Positions 19,974-30,022 of a DNA stretch of 64,000 nt are shown here, piece after piece; the stretch's first letter is position 1; each line of letters starts with the position of its first letter. The stretch is from Lunularia cruciata (lineage: Eukaryota; Streptophyta; Marchantiopsida; Lunulariales; Lunulariaceae), in NCBI GenBank assembly GCA_948567375.1, contig OX419755.1, positions 43,901,001-43,965,000 of the forward strand, written 5' to 3'. The notes beneath the pieces were generated by a model. It was given only the letters and a program-made list of their open reading frames with translations, had not been told where the DNA came from and ran no database searches. Made by a program: the position numbers and the translations under genes.

Positions 19974-20242
19974 CTCAACCCCTCACTATCTTTCTTTTCT
20001 CTCAATTTTTTTTCTCTTTTCTTTTCTCTCACTCTATTACTAATAGAGTATATACATGACTAACACCATTTGAGAATAATCCACTATAGGCAACACAAAA
20101 GGTTCAGGTTGCTCCAAGATTTCTATAGCAACATCAAATCCTAGAGTGCATATTAATCTAACTCTCATGGATAGTTTATCCATAAGTTGAAAGATTATCT
20201 CCATCACTAATCTTGAGAACTAGCTGATGAAAGTGGTAGTAT

Positions 20243-20840
20243 TTATGTAGCTATACTAAGACTCTCTCCTAGATCCTTCACCAAAGTTTCCAAAAGTGCT
20301 TTTACTCCACTACACTCATGTCCTTTTGGAAGTCCTTCAACTCCACAAACCTCACACAACTCATTGGTCTTAGATCTTCTCCCTCCCAATCTTGGTGAAG
20401 AAGGTCCAACATGCAAACCCAAGTCAAGTAAGCCTCTCCTTTCTCTCAATCTCTTGCTCTCAAAGGTCAATGGACATGAACTTGCCTTATGTCCCTTCTC
20501 TCCACATAGAAAGCACTTAGACTCACTCTTTCTTCCAAGTGGTGTAGGTTTTTGGATCCTCTCAACACTCTCTTCAAATTCTATTGTAAACTCTCTTTTC
20601 CTCAAATCCACCCCTACAATCACCTCAAACCCTTGGAGAACCTTGCATAATCTCAATTTCCACTGTTGATGACACTCCATGTTCCCAAGATGAATCTAAA
20701 CACTCAAACATGCTTTTTGTTGATCTCAAACTCCTCATGCATGAGATCTCCACTCTGCAGAATTGACCCTTCCTCACAATGTCACTCAGATCTCCCAACC
20801 TGTATGTCACAGTCTTCTGAAATTTTTTACACTTAATCAC
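20243..20840 (-). CDS. C2 extra zinc-knuckle ORF upstream of gag
   Basis: A 145-codon frame (20680-20243), with an overlapping 71-codon frame just upstream (20840-20625) that may supply its true N-terminus after a shift. Residues 56-69 form a CCHC knuckle (CFLCGEKGHKASSC), and 109-123 form a second Cys/His cluster (CEVCGVEGLPKGHEC; spacing CX2CX8HXC). The region before it (GFEVIVGVDLRKREFTIEFEE) recalls the beta-rich N-terminal domains that precede knuckles in plant retroelement ORF1 proteins, but I cannot name it. Copy C3 keeps a worn version at about 44160-44530. A knuckle protein before gag, in addition to the knuckle after gag, is not the usual gypsy plan. Confidence 0.6.
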
Positions 20841-21327
20841 AACTCCAGGGAGTCCCTCCCTCCAAAATTTTAGATCTTTTCATTGAGCCATTTAGCCTAG
20901 ACACCTTTCTATTCAGCACACATATTTCAGATTTGGTCTCAAAACCACCCCTCTCACTTCAAAAACTCATAACTCCCTGCACAAAAACGATCGCTCTCTA
21001 ATTTTTGTGGCAGAAGGTAGGATACAATGCAATCAATTTTCTTGGAAATTTTCAGGACAATTCACTTAAAATTTAAGAAATGGCAAACTCTATACAATTT
21101 TCCGGAGAGCATGCGGTTGCGGGAGCACTTTATCCTATCAACTTTCGAAAATTCTAGCCCAGTGCGCATAGTAGCTCTCACAATAATTTCAAGTGTGCTA
21201 ACTGAAAAATAACCCAAGCTATCATGTGTAGAAATTTCAAGTCTAGATCTCAAACTTGAGATTTTGCCCAAAATCACCTTGATCTCTAAAATTTGCAATC
21301 CACCTCACACAATCTCTCCAATTCCTC
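20841..21327 (-). other. C2 leader, no gene seen
   Basis: About 490 bp between the PBS-proximal short frame and the zinc-knuckle ORF. No open frame on the element strand exceeds 80 codons and I see no motif. It matches 43490-44100 of C3 with many changes, so it is element leader DNA. Confidence 0.6.
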
Positions 21328-21561
21328 TCATGTGTACAAGATGTACAAAATCACCTCAAAGACATCATAATGAACCACAGGGTATACAAATGGATCTTGG
21401 TTCTCTAACATAAGTTCAGCCCTCTCCTCTCCTAATGTTCTCTCCAAGTGAGCTCTCATAGCCTCCTTCTGCCTAATGTAGAATTGAACGTGGAACATTA
21501 TCTTGCCTTCTAGAGAGGTCTTGGCAACGGAACCAAAAATGTGAGCCGGCTTGTCTCTCAC
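21328..21561 (-). CDS. C2 short ORF spanning LTR end and PBS
   Basis: A 77-codon frame beginning MRDKPAHIFGSVAKTSLEG. Its first codons lie in the LTR end and the next ones cover the PBS, so the primer site itself is read as protein. C3 keeps the same frame at 43277-43489 (MRDKLLHIIGSIAMTSLDG..., IRQKEAM, ERAELMLEN) with mostly conservative changes. The middle (RQKEAMRAHLERTLGEERAELMLE) would be a charged helix. It could be a real leader protein or the N-terminus of a gag-like polyprotein; no known domain. Confidence 0.4.
   Translation of the reverse strand: MRDKPAHIFGSVAKTSLEGKIMFHVQFYIRQKEAMRAHLERTLGEERAELMLENQDPFVYPVVHYDVFEVILYILYT
21517..21535 (-). other. C2 primer-binding site, variant tRNA-Asp-like
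   Basis: On the minus strand TGGTTCCGTTGCCAAGACC starts five bases after the LTR end. It keeps the TGGxxCCGTTGCC pattern of the plant tRNA-Asp PBS (as at 37376) but differs in several bases; C3 has the related TGGTTCCATTGCTATGACC at 43303-43321. Because two copies share the TT for CG change, the variant is probably ancestral to the family. Confidence 0.6.
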
Positions 21562-22229
21562 TCAGGATGAACCTCTGATGGCTATTATAGTAGTGCACCA
21601 TCGACTAAGAAGGCAAGGAACCCCAACTCCATCATACTCCTCCAAGGCTAACACTCCAAGACTCAAGACATTGATCACTAGAGAACTCAATGAGAGAGAG
21701 ATAGTTGCAAATGAAAGGATGATGAGTACCTCCTCACCCCTTGTTTATATACTTGTGAAATAGTTACGTACCAAAGTTACTAATTACCGTAGTAACTCAA
21801 GTTACTAGACTAAAAGTCAAGTAAAGTCAAAAAGTAGAAAGGAATATCCATTCACATGGGCATATTCCCCTAAGCATGTAGTCTTATCTTGACCCAACCA
21901 CTAAGTCAAGGATTCCTTCACATGGGCTATCCTTGGACTAAAGAAGAATCCAAAACAAAAAGGCTTGCGGGCCCAAGAGTTCTCAACTCTTTCCTCAAAG
22001 CCAAACACCTAGGAATAATACCAAGTCAACACACTAAAATCCAAAATAGTGGTGCTCATCTTTTCTACTTCCTCTAAAGTAAAGTCCCCTCTATCTTAGC
22101 TATGACTAACTTTAGCTAACCATGACTAATATAGAACCATCCTTTATCTCTAGAAATAATATCTCTTAAGTACTTGTAATACCAAGCTAAATATCACAAT
22201 ACCACACACATGCACAAATGGGTATTACA
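21540..22229 (-). repeat. C2 5' LTR (690 bp)
   Basis: Partner of 14407-15097, bounded on the plus strand by TGTGAGCCGGC and GGTATTACA. The minus-strand TATA-like box GTATATAAA is at 21744-21752, about 200 bp from the LTR end, which sets R-U5 at roughly 21540-21730. No target duplication is visible beyond 22229. Confidence 0.9.
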
Positions 22230-23396
22230 GTCCACCCTGTCCTCAAAAACCAACTAGGCGTGGTGCACTTTGATGCACTCTAGAAGAAGTCATAGCCGTG
22301 GATTTTGAACAAATTGTAAATTATATTTCATTTTTGCTAATAAAACAAAAAAATTAGTTTCTATTAATTCTTTTTTATTACGTAAAATGAAACTTTCTCC
22401 CTACCAAATCCAGATGTCACCACTTTTTCCTCCACCATTTTGAGCTCAATACGCTCAGCCAAACCAAAGACCACTGCCAAAGTAGGCAAAGTAGCCTGTA
22501 ACAACGTAGCATCACGAAGTCTACGTTGCAACTCCTTGTCCAATGTCCCATACCAAAACTAGATTGCCTGCACATCAGTAACTCCCTGAGTGAAACTTAT
22601 CAGCCGCCTCATGCAAGTGTATGCCTTGCGTAGGCTCTCTCCAGCCTTCCGCTGGAACTCCTACAAGCTCCTCAGCTTGTCTGTCCGTACTCCCTAGTAG
22701 TTCTGCCTCAAACACAAGAAGAACTCCACCATGGGATTAAACCCCGGTACCACACCACCTCATGCAGCGTACCTCCACTCGTGGTAACACTATCTCCAGC
22801 TAGTGCATCTCCACTAGCTCCACCAACACTACTCGAGCTAGAACTCGTAAGTACAGCCGATCTACTCCTGGCCACCGAGCCTGAAGTGATAGAGACATAG
22901 TTTGGAGACCAATATTGTCTCCATAACTCAATCTCCTCCAAATGAGCTCTCCTGAACTCATGGTAGTTGTCCATTGGTAGACCCTCCAAGTGCTGAAATA
23001 ACCCCTTCCATGCCATGAAAGGTGCAAAAAAAGTCGGGTTCCGCATCTACTACAGATCACACCAACTATCAAACTCTTAGATGAAGTCATCCAACTCAAT
23101 GATACCCACTGTACCAGAGTAACACCTAGGGCTTTTGGAGGCCCCATAAATCTCATCCATGTCCCACAACAACGGTGCGGACACAACAAGTGCACTCTCA
23201 ACTAGATCAGCTCCTGTGTCAAACTCCAACTTAGAGTCAATCTCCTCCCTCATTGGGACATGAGATACAAGCTGATACCGAGTGCCACTCCACATAAACC
23301 CACTGTGTACGGCAGGGCTAACTCCTCTGGAATCCCCAAAGAACTCTGTCGTGACCAAGTAACTGCAACAATAAACTAGAACCACCAACTACAACC
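22230..23396 (-). pseudogene. Gag-like remnant of an unassigned gypsy element
   Basis: Minus strand, frameshifted. An N-terminal stretch (23388-23077) reads GVSPAVHSGFMWSGTRYQLV and MREEIDSKLEFDTGADLVE; the next (23046-22708) has FFAPFMAWKGLFQHLEGLP, FRRAHLEEIELWRQYWSPNYV and a Ser/Gly-rich run. In another frame toward 22480 come FWYGTLDKELQRRLRDATLLQ and VFGLAERIELKMVEE, which look like the gag core of a gypsy element. It is not close to gag of families A or C. It could belong to family D, but nothing links them. 22230-22480 holds no clear frame. Confidence 0.5.
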
Positions 23397-23408
23397 GCAA
23401 GTACCCCG

Positions 23409-23498
23409 CCAAGTGCCAACACCACCAAGTGCCAACACTAACCAAGCACCACCAAGTGCCAACACCAACCAAGCACCACCAAGTGCCAAAACTAGCAG
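23409..23498. repeat. Minisatellite, ~27-bp unit rich in ACC/AAGTGCC
   Basis: CACCACCAAGTGCCAACAC recurs at about 27-bp spacing with ACCAAGCA between copies; about three and a half units, some shortened to 18 bp. It lies between the gag-like remnant and its leader-like region. Confidence 0.8.
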
Positions 23499-24617
23499 AA
23501 CACTATCCACTAATATAACTGTAACTAAGACAACTATACTAAAGGCAAGGACGACTTGTAACCTACCATCATAACACGCATTCTCATGGTTTGTATGTCA
23601 TCACTTCCTACCTCACCGGAGAGAAACAAAGATAGTCTAAACGGTCATCACTCTAGCCTCACTGTCGAGAGCACACCAGAGCACCAACGCTCAAAATTCA
23701 GGGCACCTCACACAAACACAGTGCACAAATAGGAAGCAAAGAATGGAGGGGGTCCAATCACACGAATGTTAAACAACAACACTCCATCTCATAAATCAAC
23801 ATAGGACCGACTTTGCCACCATTTGGCATTTGATATAATTGGAGTACCTATCTATTTCCTGAGCTACGAGGATCACCAAGGATCAATTTGAAGTTCTTTT
23901 TACCAAAATCTAACGTAAATCTAATGTAAAATCTGACATAAATCCCTAAAAATAGGTGACCACTAACTCAGCTAACTCTTCACTCAAGCCAAATTGGAAA
24001 ATTTGGTTTTGTACAATCTTCAATTTGTGAGAATCTGCTCCTAACTCCACCTTCAATTTCAGTTTCTGAACTCAACTCATAACAAATTGGTCCTGAGCTC
24101 AAAATCACAACTACCACTTGAAAATTGCTTCTCCACTGGCTCCAAATTTTTCCAGTGCTTCCGCACACACACTCTCTCAAGGAAATCTGAACTACTCGAT
24201 CGAGACACCACGATCCACCGAGCTTGGAGATACCACCAACACTCGTAGTTCTTGCACCCAATTTCCCCCTGACTCACTTCTCTGATGTAATCAAATCGTT
24301 TACCACTCAAATCAATCAAACTCATATCAATACTAGATCTCATCCTCAACAACTTGCCAACAATAGGGCACTAATTACAGTCAAGCCACACCCACTCTAG
24401 CATAGAGACTCCAAGTGACGCTCACCGGCTTTCTGTCCACTCTAGCCAGGAACTCGAAGGCTCAACATCAGAGAAGTGAGCTCTCTGGAGCTGCACTCCC
24501 AGGGTATACCCCTGATTTTGACCTAGGTCTCCTCCCAATGGTCCCAATGATGGCACACCCAACGGTGCGGACGGTGCAAGTGACGGTGGGCCCCACCCTG
24601 AAGTCAGTACCCTAAAC
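23499..24617. other. Leader or LTR-like DNA with no gene recognised
   Basis: No convincing coding frame. At about 23820-23836 the bases GACTTTGCCACCA, followed by TT and TGGCATTTG, look like a minus-strand primer-binding site (TGGTGGCAAAGTC) next to an LTR end, which would fit the gag-like remnant to the left; the LTR beyond it cannot be bounded because no second copy is in the window. 24480-24600 is richer in G+C than its surroundings. Confidence 0.35.
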
Positions 24618-26309
24618 CTAAAATATGACCGTTGGAAAGTAGTCTATGAGTAATGGCCAAAATGCCTCTACTATCACTAGAACTCTAGTGTCCAAGCAAT
24701 CTAGATGTGATACTACAAATGGCGTAACATACAGAACCTGGCATGGCCAAAGTAGTAGATAAGAGAGCTCTAAAGTGAGCCATGGCAAATAAGGGCCCCC
24801 CAAAGGATATCCATGATGTATACCAACAACTGACTCCAAGATGGTGACTCCCTCTTGTGAACCACCATGTAGGTAGTAAAGGGAAGCAAGAGAGCCGTAA
24901 AAAGACCGCACAAAAGGAATGAGACTTGCCAAGGATCCACCAGCCTCCCTAAGCTCTCTTAAGATGGATGCTTGTGAGACGCTATTAAAAGCATTCTCAA
25001 CATCCACTTGTAGAACGATCCACTCTAGATGGATATCTAGGAGTGCTCTAATGCCTAGAGATATAGCCTCACATCCACCATGTGTAGCTACTCTAAACTG
25101 ATGTGGACTAAGGTGCTGTCAAAAGTGAGAATGATGTTGAAGGACAATGGTACAACTGACCAAATGCAAAAAGATCTCTCTAATAGCAATCGGTCTAATG
25201 CCTCCCCTGTCCTTCTCCATTGTGAGAAGTTGACTAGCACCTAATACCCGACTAATAGACATAGGAATGTCTCCTCTTGCTACTGCTATAGCCACCTGAA
25301 AAAACTCGGTAAAACCACTAGAAGGATCATCTGCCTAGAAGCAATCTCTAAGGTGCTCATAAACCATCCCTGACAAGTCTCCTGAGGAAAGGCGAGGGGC
25401 AGTGCACAATGCTTGTGCAAATAGCGACCTATCAAGATATAAAGGCTACTCAGGCTGATAATTTAAGACCTCTAGTAGTAGTCCCTCTATTGCTATAGGA
25501 TGTAATGAGCGTAGGGAAGAGATAGTCTCATCAATAGGACTCGCTATAGACAAAGGGTGTAGCACTCGTGCTGCTCTACTAAACTCTCTCGCTTGACCCA
25601 ATGTCCTACATTGTCATAATCGAGTGGACTCTGTGGTATCTTGTGGCAATGCCTATCTCCTAAATTGTGTAGCCCTAACAGACTCCTCTTGAAGGCCTGC
25701 CCAATCCCTTGCTCGGAATCAACAAAATCTAGCAGCCACCTCTCCATGCTCCGCATGTCCCTCTCTAGCATAATCAAGACACCATCAAGGGAGTAAGAGA
25801 AATAGGAACCATGCTAACTCATCCAAGGGATCACATGCCAAACAATCAAGTGGTAGGCAAAAAGCCTATCTAGCCTCATCATGGAGTGTGCGGGGTAGCC
25901 TATGGAATAGATGTGGATATGGAAAACTAGTCTCAAATAACCCTAAAATGCAACCCGCCTAAGAAGCTAACCACTCCCACAACTCGATTGGTATCCTTGG
26001 AATGATCAATGACGGGATAGAAGAAGCATGTGTAATCCCTAGTGCCACTATTGTAGATGTGGTTGCTTGTCTCACGTGGCTTTCCCAAGTGGTCCAATCA
26101 TAGTCCTTGTGCATCCTTCCCACATGGGTCTTTACCCCTTGCAAGAAAAAGCATCGGTGACACACCGGGCATGGTGTATCCCGACCCGCTCTAGGCAACC
26201 CTACGTGGGAAGGTGTAGCCATGGCTAGCACAAGAATAATGATAGTAGCACATGCTGCTCCTCTCCATGTCTCCCCATATCTGCAAAACCACAACCCCTC
26301 ATATCCCAA
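24618..26309 (-). pseudogene. Non-LTR-type reverse transcriptase with N-terminal C2H2 finger (truncated)
   Basis: Minus strand. From 26309: MGYEGLWFCRYGETWRGA, then CPVCHRCFFLQGVKTHVGRMH, a CX2C...HX4H zinc finger, then TTWESH and IPIELWEWLAS. After shifted segments come GASQLLTMEKDRGGIRPIAI (RPI motif of RT, near 25200), VDVENAFNSVSQASILRELRE (catalytic Asp region, about 25012-24950) and GIHHGYPLGGP (the RQGDPL motif, worn). The catalytic ADD motif should follow but the sequence ends near 24618. The AFNSVS and GxPLGGP motifs fit non-LTR elements, and a finger before RT recalls the R2-type plan; the clade is inference. Several stops. Confidence 0.6.
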
Positions 26310-26640
26310 CTCACATAAGAAAACAATCTCTCCAAACCCTAAAATCTATAACTCTCATAACTTTCAATTTCCATCTCCAAAGTTTTCAAACTAAATTCCC
26401 ATGAAACTTAATCATAAAAACCAAGAGATTGGAAATGAAAATTCCCAACCTATCACTCTCAATGTATAATGATCACTCTAAACCCTAAAAAAAGAAAAAA
26501 TCCTCATAACTTTCTACTCCATTCTCCATAGTCTTCAATCTAGGTGCCAATGGAACCAAAATTGAAAAATGAAGAGAATTGACTATTCACTCAAGTGCTA
26601 CATGCTAGAGAACCCTCAGGAAAAATAGATATTGTCTCTT
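26310..26640. other. No gene seen (A+T-rich spacer)
   Basis: About 330 bp with repeated AAACCCTAAAAxxxATAACTxxCATAACTTTC-like phrases at about 26330 and 26480. It has no usable frame. It may be the 5' leader of the zinc-finger RT element, which reads leftward from here. Confidence 0.4.
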
Positions 26641-26990
26641 GTCTCTCCCTCTCCTCTCCCATCTCCACACTTTCCCGCAGCTTCCGCCGAAAGGGCAAAA
26701 TCCTCAATGGGCCAAATCCTTAATTTCTCCTTTAATTGCACAATCTCTTCACTCAAATACTCCACAACCTGCAGTTCATCCTTTACCTTCGGATGATCCA
26801 TCTTCATATCTTCTTTCTTCTTCTTCAATATCCACAATATTGGATAGAAAATCTTAGACAAGTAGACTACCTACCCAATATCTTCTTCTTCTTCTTCTTC
26901 TTCTTCTTCTTCTTCTTCCGTTGAGTGTGTTATGGCTTCTTTGATCAATGCTTTACTCCAAAGTCTTGATCTTCATACCTTCAAAGTAAC
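26641..26990 (-). pseudogene. B3 LTR ORF-beta remnant, distal part (coiled-coil start)
   Basis: Minus-strand frame 26861-26616 contains KDELQVVEYLSEEIVQLKEKLRI, which parallels NELQVVKHLLSEVQGLQEQQ of ORF-beta in the B2 LTR. It joins the part at 28791-29578 once the B1 solo LTR (26996-28785) is removed. Beyond KLRI the match is lost and the sequence runs into the spacer at 26640. Contains the (TTC)n microsatellite. Confidence 0.5.
26881..26919. repeat. (TCT)13 microsatellite
   Basis: A perfect run of TCT triplets. On the minus strand it is GAA/AAG repeats inside the acidic part of the B3 ORF-beta remnant, so it may have grown from Glu/Lys codons. Confidence 0.95.
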
Positions 26991-26995
26991 CTCTT

Positions 26996-28785
26996 TGTGG
27001 TACCCACACTTTTTGGTTTTGATGTGTTTTGAAGAAGAAATGTACAGTCAAGGTGGAATTGAACCCAAATGGAGACAAAAGATGAAGAATTGAGTCTTTG
27101 GGTTGAACCTAAAGAAGCTTACTTCATGTTAGAAGATGAAGGACTCGGATTGGATCAGACCCCAAGAATCTTACTTTGTGTTAGAAGAAGAGGAGGAAGG
27201 AGGTCCGATGCCAAAAGAGTGTACTTTGCACTGGAATGAAGGTTGCAAGTTAGGATTACTGTGGGGGCCATACCTCAATGAAAAAATGTCCAAATCATGC
27301 ATTCTACATTTTTTTGGAAGCTTCTCTTTGAGGGCTTTCCATTGCCACCAAAATCATTGAGTTTGAAGGTTTGTAGCAGAAGTTACAAGCATTTGAAGTT
27401 TCTATAGTAGATGTATAGAGTAGTTGAGTGACTTTGGGTTGAGGTTCTTCGAGTCCACTTTATTTCAGGTCTATAGGACTTTGGACTTATATGACTTTGG
27501 GTTTACACAACTTTGGGTCAAGAGACTTTGCCTTAAGACAAAGGTGACCCAATCCAAGGTAGTCAAACTTTGGACGTAGGAGTCTTCAGGTCAAATATCT
27601 GAAGCGTTTGAAATAGTTAGGATAGGTCAAATATCTGAAGCGTATGAAATAGTTAGGATAGGGGAAGAAGAGATAGTTAGGATACCCATGATTTTAATTT
27701 TGGTTCAGGTTGAAAATAAGATAGAAATTGAAAGAGAAATAACAGTAGTGAATTAATCCAAAGTGTAGGATCAGATAGTAAGTGTCTTTGGGTCAATTAT
27801 TTGAGACATTAGAGAAGAGTGGGTTGCAAGATAAGGAAGTAGATAGATTACCTATGAGTTTTATTGTAGATTAGATTGAAGAAGTAATAGAAATAGAGAA
27901 GGATTTAGTGGTATTTGGTAGACACAAAGATAGAGAAGTACGTGAAGGAACCTAGGGTTCAATAGAAGTCAAATTTAATGTCGGATCAGAGTAGAAATAG
28001 AGTGAGATTTGAAGAGGTAAATATGAAGAGGTGCAATGTCATTTTGGACCTCCAAGTAGGAAAAGTTGTTGTAGAATGGTATAGTTGTTAGTAATTATTG
28101 GTTGCTCTACTATTTAAAGGGGGCATTTGTAGTATGTTATTGTTCAATGCTCATAATTCTAAGAATAGATAAAGCAAAGTGCTGGTTGCAGTGCTCATTG
28201 CTTGAGCTTAATTCTGAGTATCAACGATGCGGTTGTGTTTGTGAGTGTTTGGAGAATTTTGAAGTGCAAGTCAATGTGTTTCTTGGATGTTGGATTCCAC
28301 AACCATGATCTTCCTTCTGTGTGTTTGATCCTAAGTGAAGTGCAATCAAAGCAATGGCTTGACAGATCTGAAAGGAATTGTAGTGTTGGTAATATTCTGC
28401 AATTGTGAGTGCAGCGCAGTGTTGATGTGAAGCAATTTTGATCAAGGAAGTTGTGTCTTCAATGGAAGGGTGGAACATAATTTTGAAGTGAAGTTGTTTT
28501 ACAATGAAGTAGCCATTTTTGAGAGGGATTGAATTATCACAATCAAGATTGTTTGGAAAGATTTGATGGATTTGTTATTAGGAGTGTTAATTTGTGATGA
28601 GACTGCAAGTCAGTGTTTGTTAATCTCTTTTGGGTGTGGTTTCTACCTGAAAGATTAGAGAAGAACCCAAGAAGAACTAATTTGAATACTTTGCTTTGTA
28701 TTTAGACATTTTTGACCAATATCTCTACGGGAACAAACTTCACTTACCTGATTACCGCAAAAGTGATATTTGCCGGGTTGTCACA
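26996..28785 (+). repeat. Solo LTR, family B1 (1,790 bp), target duplication CTCTT
   Basis: Starts TGTGGTACCCAC and ends GGGTTGTCACA, flanked by perfect CTCTT at 26991-26995 and 28786-28790. A TATA-like box CTATTTAAAGG lies at 28110-28120, about 675 bp before the end. A 66-bp-scale repeat AGGTCAAATATCTGAAGCGT occurs twice near 27590-27660. It lacks most of the U3 reading frames found in the 3.7-kb form. The host is the minus-strand B3 LTR, so B1 was active after B3 inserted. Confidence 0.93.
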
Positions 28786-28790
28786 CTCTT

Positions 28791-29578
28791 TCGAGTTGTC
28801 ATCTTTGCCTTCTGCTTTACTTGGTCCTTCTATGGCCAATTGCTTATCTTTCTTTGTTCTGGTTCTTCAAGGAGACACCAACCTTAGCTCTTCATCTCTT
28901 TGCTCTTCTATTTCCACCATAGGCAACTCCAAACATGGAATGTCTCTTCCTTCCATGCGATTGATTACCACATAGAACTCCCAATCTTCCTCCTCAACCA
29001 CTTCCTCCAATGGCTATTGCACCTTGGATTCTCCATCACTTCTACTACTCAACTCCTTACTATGCAATGTGAGTTCTACTTCTTCTTCCACACAGTCTTT
29101 TGACTTGTCCTTAGCTTCTCCTTTTGATTCTTCAACCGATGTCTGGTCTTTGAATATGACCTCATGCCTTGGCACCAATCTTCTTGTTTTTCATGGCTAT
29201 ACTGAGGACACCATCTCTTCTGGTTGACTTTGCTTCTCTATTTTTTGGATCTTCACCGCCACTCTCTTTTGTTGTCTTGTCTTGTCAGCAAAGTAGTTGT
29301 TGCTACTTCAAATCTGGTGGATGTACTACTGGTCTTCTATATCTACTCTCTTCTCAAGTCTGGGTGGAAGTGCAACACTATCTTTTGTCTCTCTTCTGCA
29401 CTTAGTAGGTTCAACCCAAGGTGAAAGTGTGTTGCAAATGGGCACTATGTACTATGGTGGTGATCTATCTCTCCAATTCTAGACCATTTTCCTTGTTCAC
29501 TGGTGAAATCACTTTGCACAATTCACTAGTTGTCTTGCAAACATCTGGTGAAAGAACACGGCATGGTGCTTCATCACA
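28791..29578 (-). pseudogene. B3 LTR ORF-beta remnant, middle part
   Basis: Read leftward from 29578: AVFFHQMFARQLVN, a worn FHQ-TRKMV segment and RDRSPP, parallel to AVFFHQMFAGVPVN, FHH-TRQMVV and TGSPPHYFAPF of the B2 ORF-beta. Further left the acidic, Ser-rich part can be followed to 28791, where the B1 solo LTR interrupts. Many stops. The sequence has drifted far from the B2 form while keeping these blocks. Confidence 0.6.
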
Positions 29579-29583
29579 TAAGT

Positions 29584-30009
29584 TGTAACAATATGGAGTT
29601 TAGCAACAAAGTTAGTTAGGACTAACAAAGTAGCAAATAGAAAAGATTAACCTAGAATATTCTAGAAGTATCCAAGAAGCTTCTTGAGAAGCTTCTTGGC
29701 TAGCTTAGCTTGCACCCCAAGTAAGTAGCTTTTAGAAGGAATCTTCTAAAAACTTCCAACTAGCTTAGCTTGCAAGCCAAGTAGGCGGCTTCTAGAAGGA
29801 AGCTCCTTGAGAAGCTTTTTGGTTAACTTGGCTTGAACACCAAGAAAGTGGCTCAAGGAAACTTCTTGAGAAACTTCTCAAGAGCCTTATATACTTCCTA
29901 TAAATACCAAAGCCAAAGCTCATGCTAGGTATTCATAGTTTCCCTCATTTTAGTGTCCCAATGTGAGCTTCCATTCTCTTATTTCTCTCCTTGGTCTCAA
30001 TCTTTTACA
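29584..30009 (+). repeat. E 5' LTR (426 bp)
   Basis: TGTAACAATATGG...TCTTTTACA. U3 is full of AGAAGCTTCTTGAGAAGCTTC-like inverted phrases; a TATA box CTATAAATACC is at 29898-29908. Pairs with 40115-40528, from which it differs by small indels and substitutions. Confidence 0.93.
29660..29908 (+). promoter_or_regulatory. Heat-shock-element-like cluster and TATA box in E 5' LTR
   Basis: Heat-shock elements are alternating GAA and TTC at two-base spacing. Here: TTCtaGAA (29660-29667), GAAgcTTCttGAG and overlapping GAAgcTTC (29676-29695), TTCtaGAA (29790-29797), and GAAacTTCttGAG (29858-29870) about 30 bp before the TATA box at 29898. The 3' LTR carries the perfect three-module form TTCtaGAAgcTTC (40261-40273) and GAAgcTTCttGAG (40375-40387), with its TATA at 40415-40425. 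Arrangement recalls heat-activated plant LTRs; activity is inference. Confidence 0.55.
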
Positions 30010-30010
30010 T

Positions 30011-30022
30011 TGGTATCAGAGC
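30011..30022 (+). other. E primer-binding site (initiator tRNA-Met)
   Basis: TGGTATCAGAGC one base after the LTR end, complementary to the 3' end of plant initiator tRNA-Met. The same PBS is used by family A. Confidence 0.9.

Larger units (their letters stand above)
14407..22229 (-). mobile_element. Family C2 gypsy element, complete LTR to LTR (7.8 kb)
   Basis: Minus strand order: 5' LTR 22229-21540, PBS, a short frame crossing the PBS, a zinc-knuckle ORF, gag with a second zinc knuckle, protease, RT, RNase H, integrase, polypurine tract, 3' LTR 15097-14407. Pol lacks a chromodomain and RT has FIDDF, placing it near Athila/Tat. It is the best template for copies C1 and C3. The bases outside the LTRs (GGGTC left, GTCCA right) do not form a target duplication, and the host differs on the two sides (family D RT versus an unrelated gag remnant). 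Confidence 0.9.

Noticed and set aside
23409-23498. Possible CRISPR-like array
   Set aside because: Units are contiguous tandem repeats without spacers of regular size, in a plant genome.
22230-24400. Assigning the gag remnant to family D as its missing 5' half
   Set aside because: It is on the opposite strand, separated by C2, and shares no sequence with 12391-14406; the link cannot be shown here.
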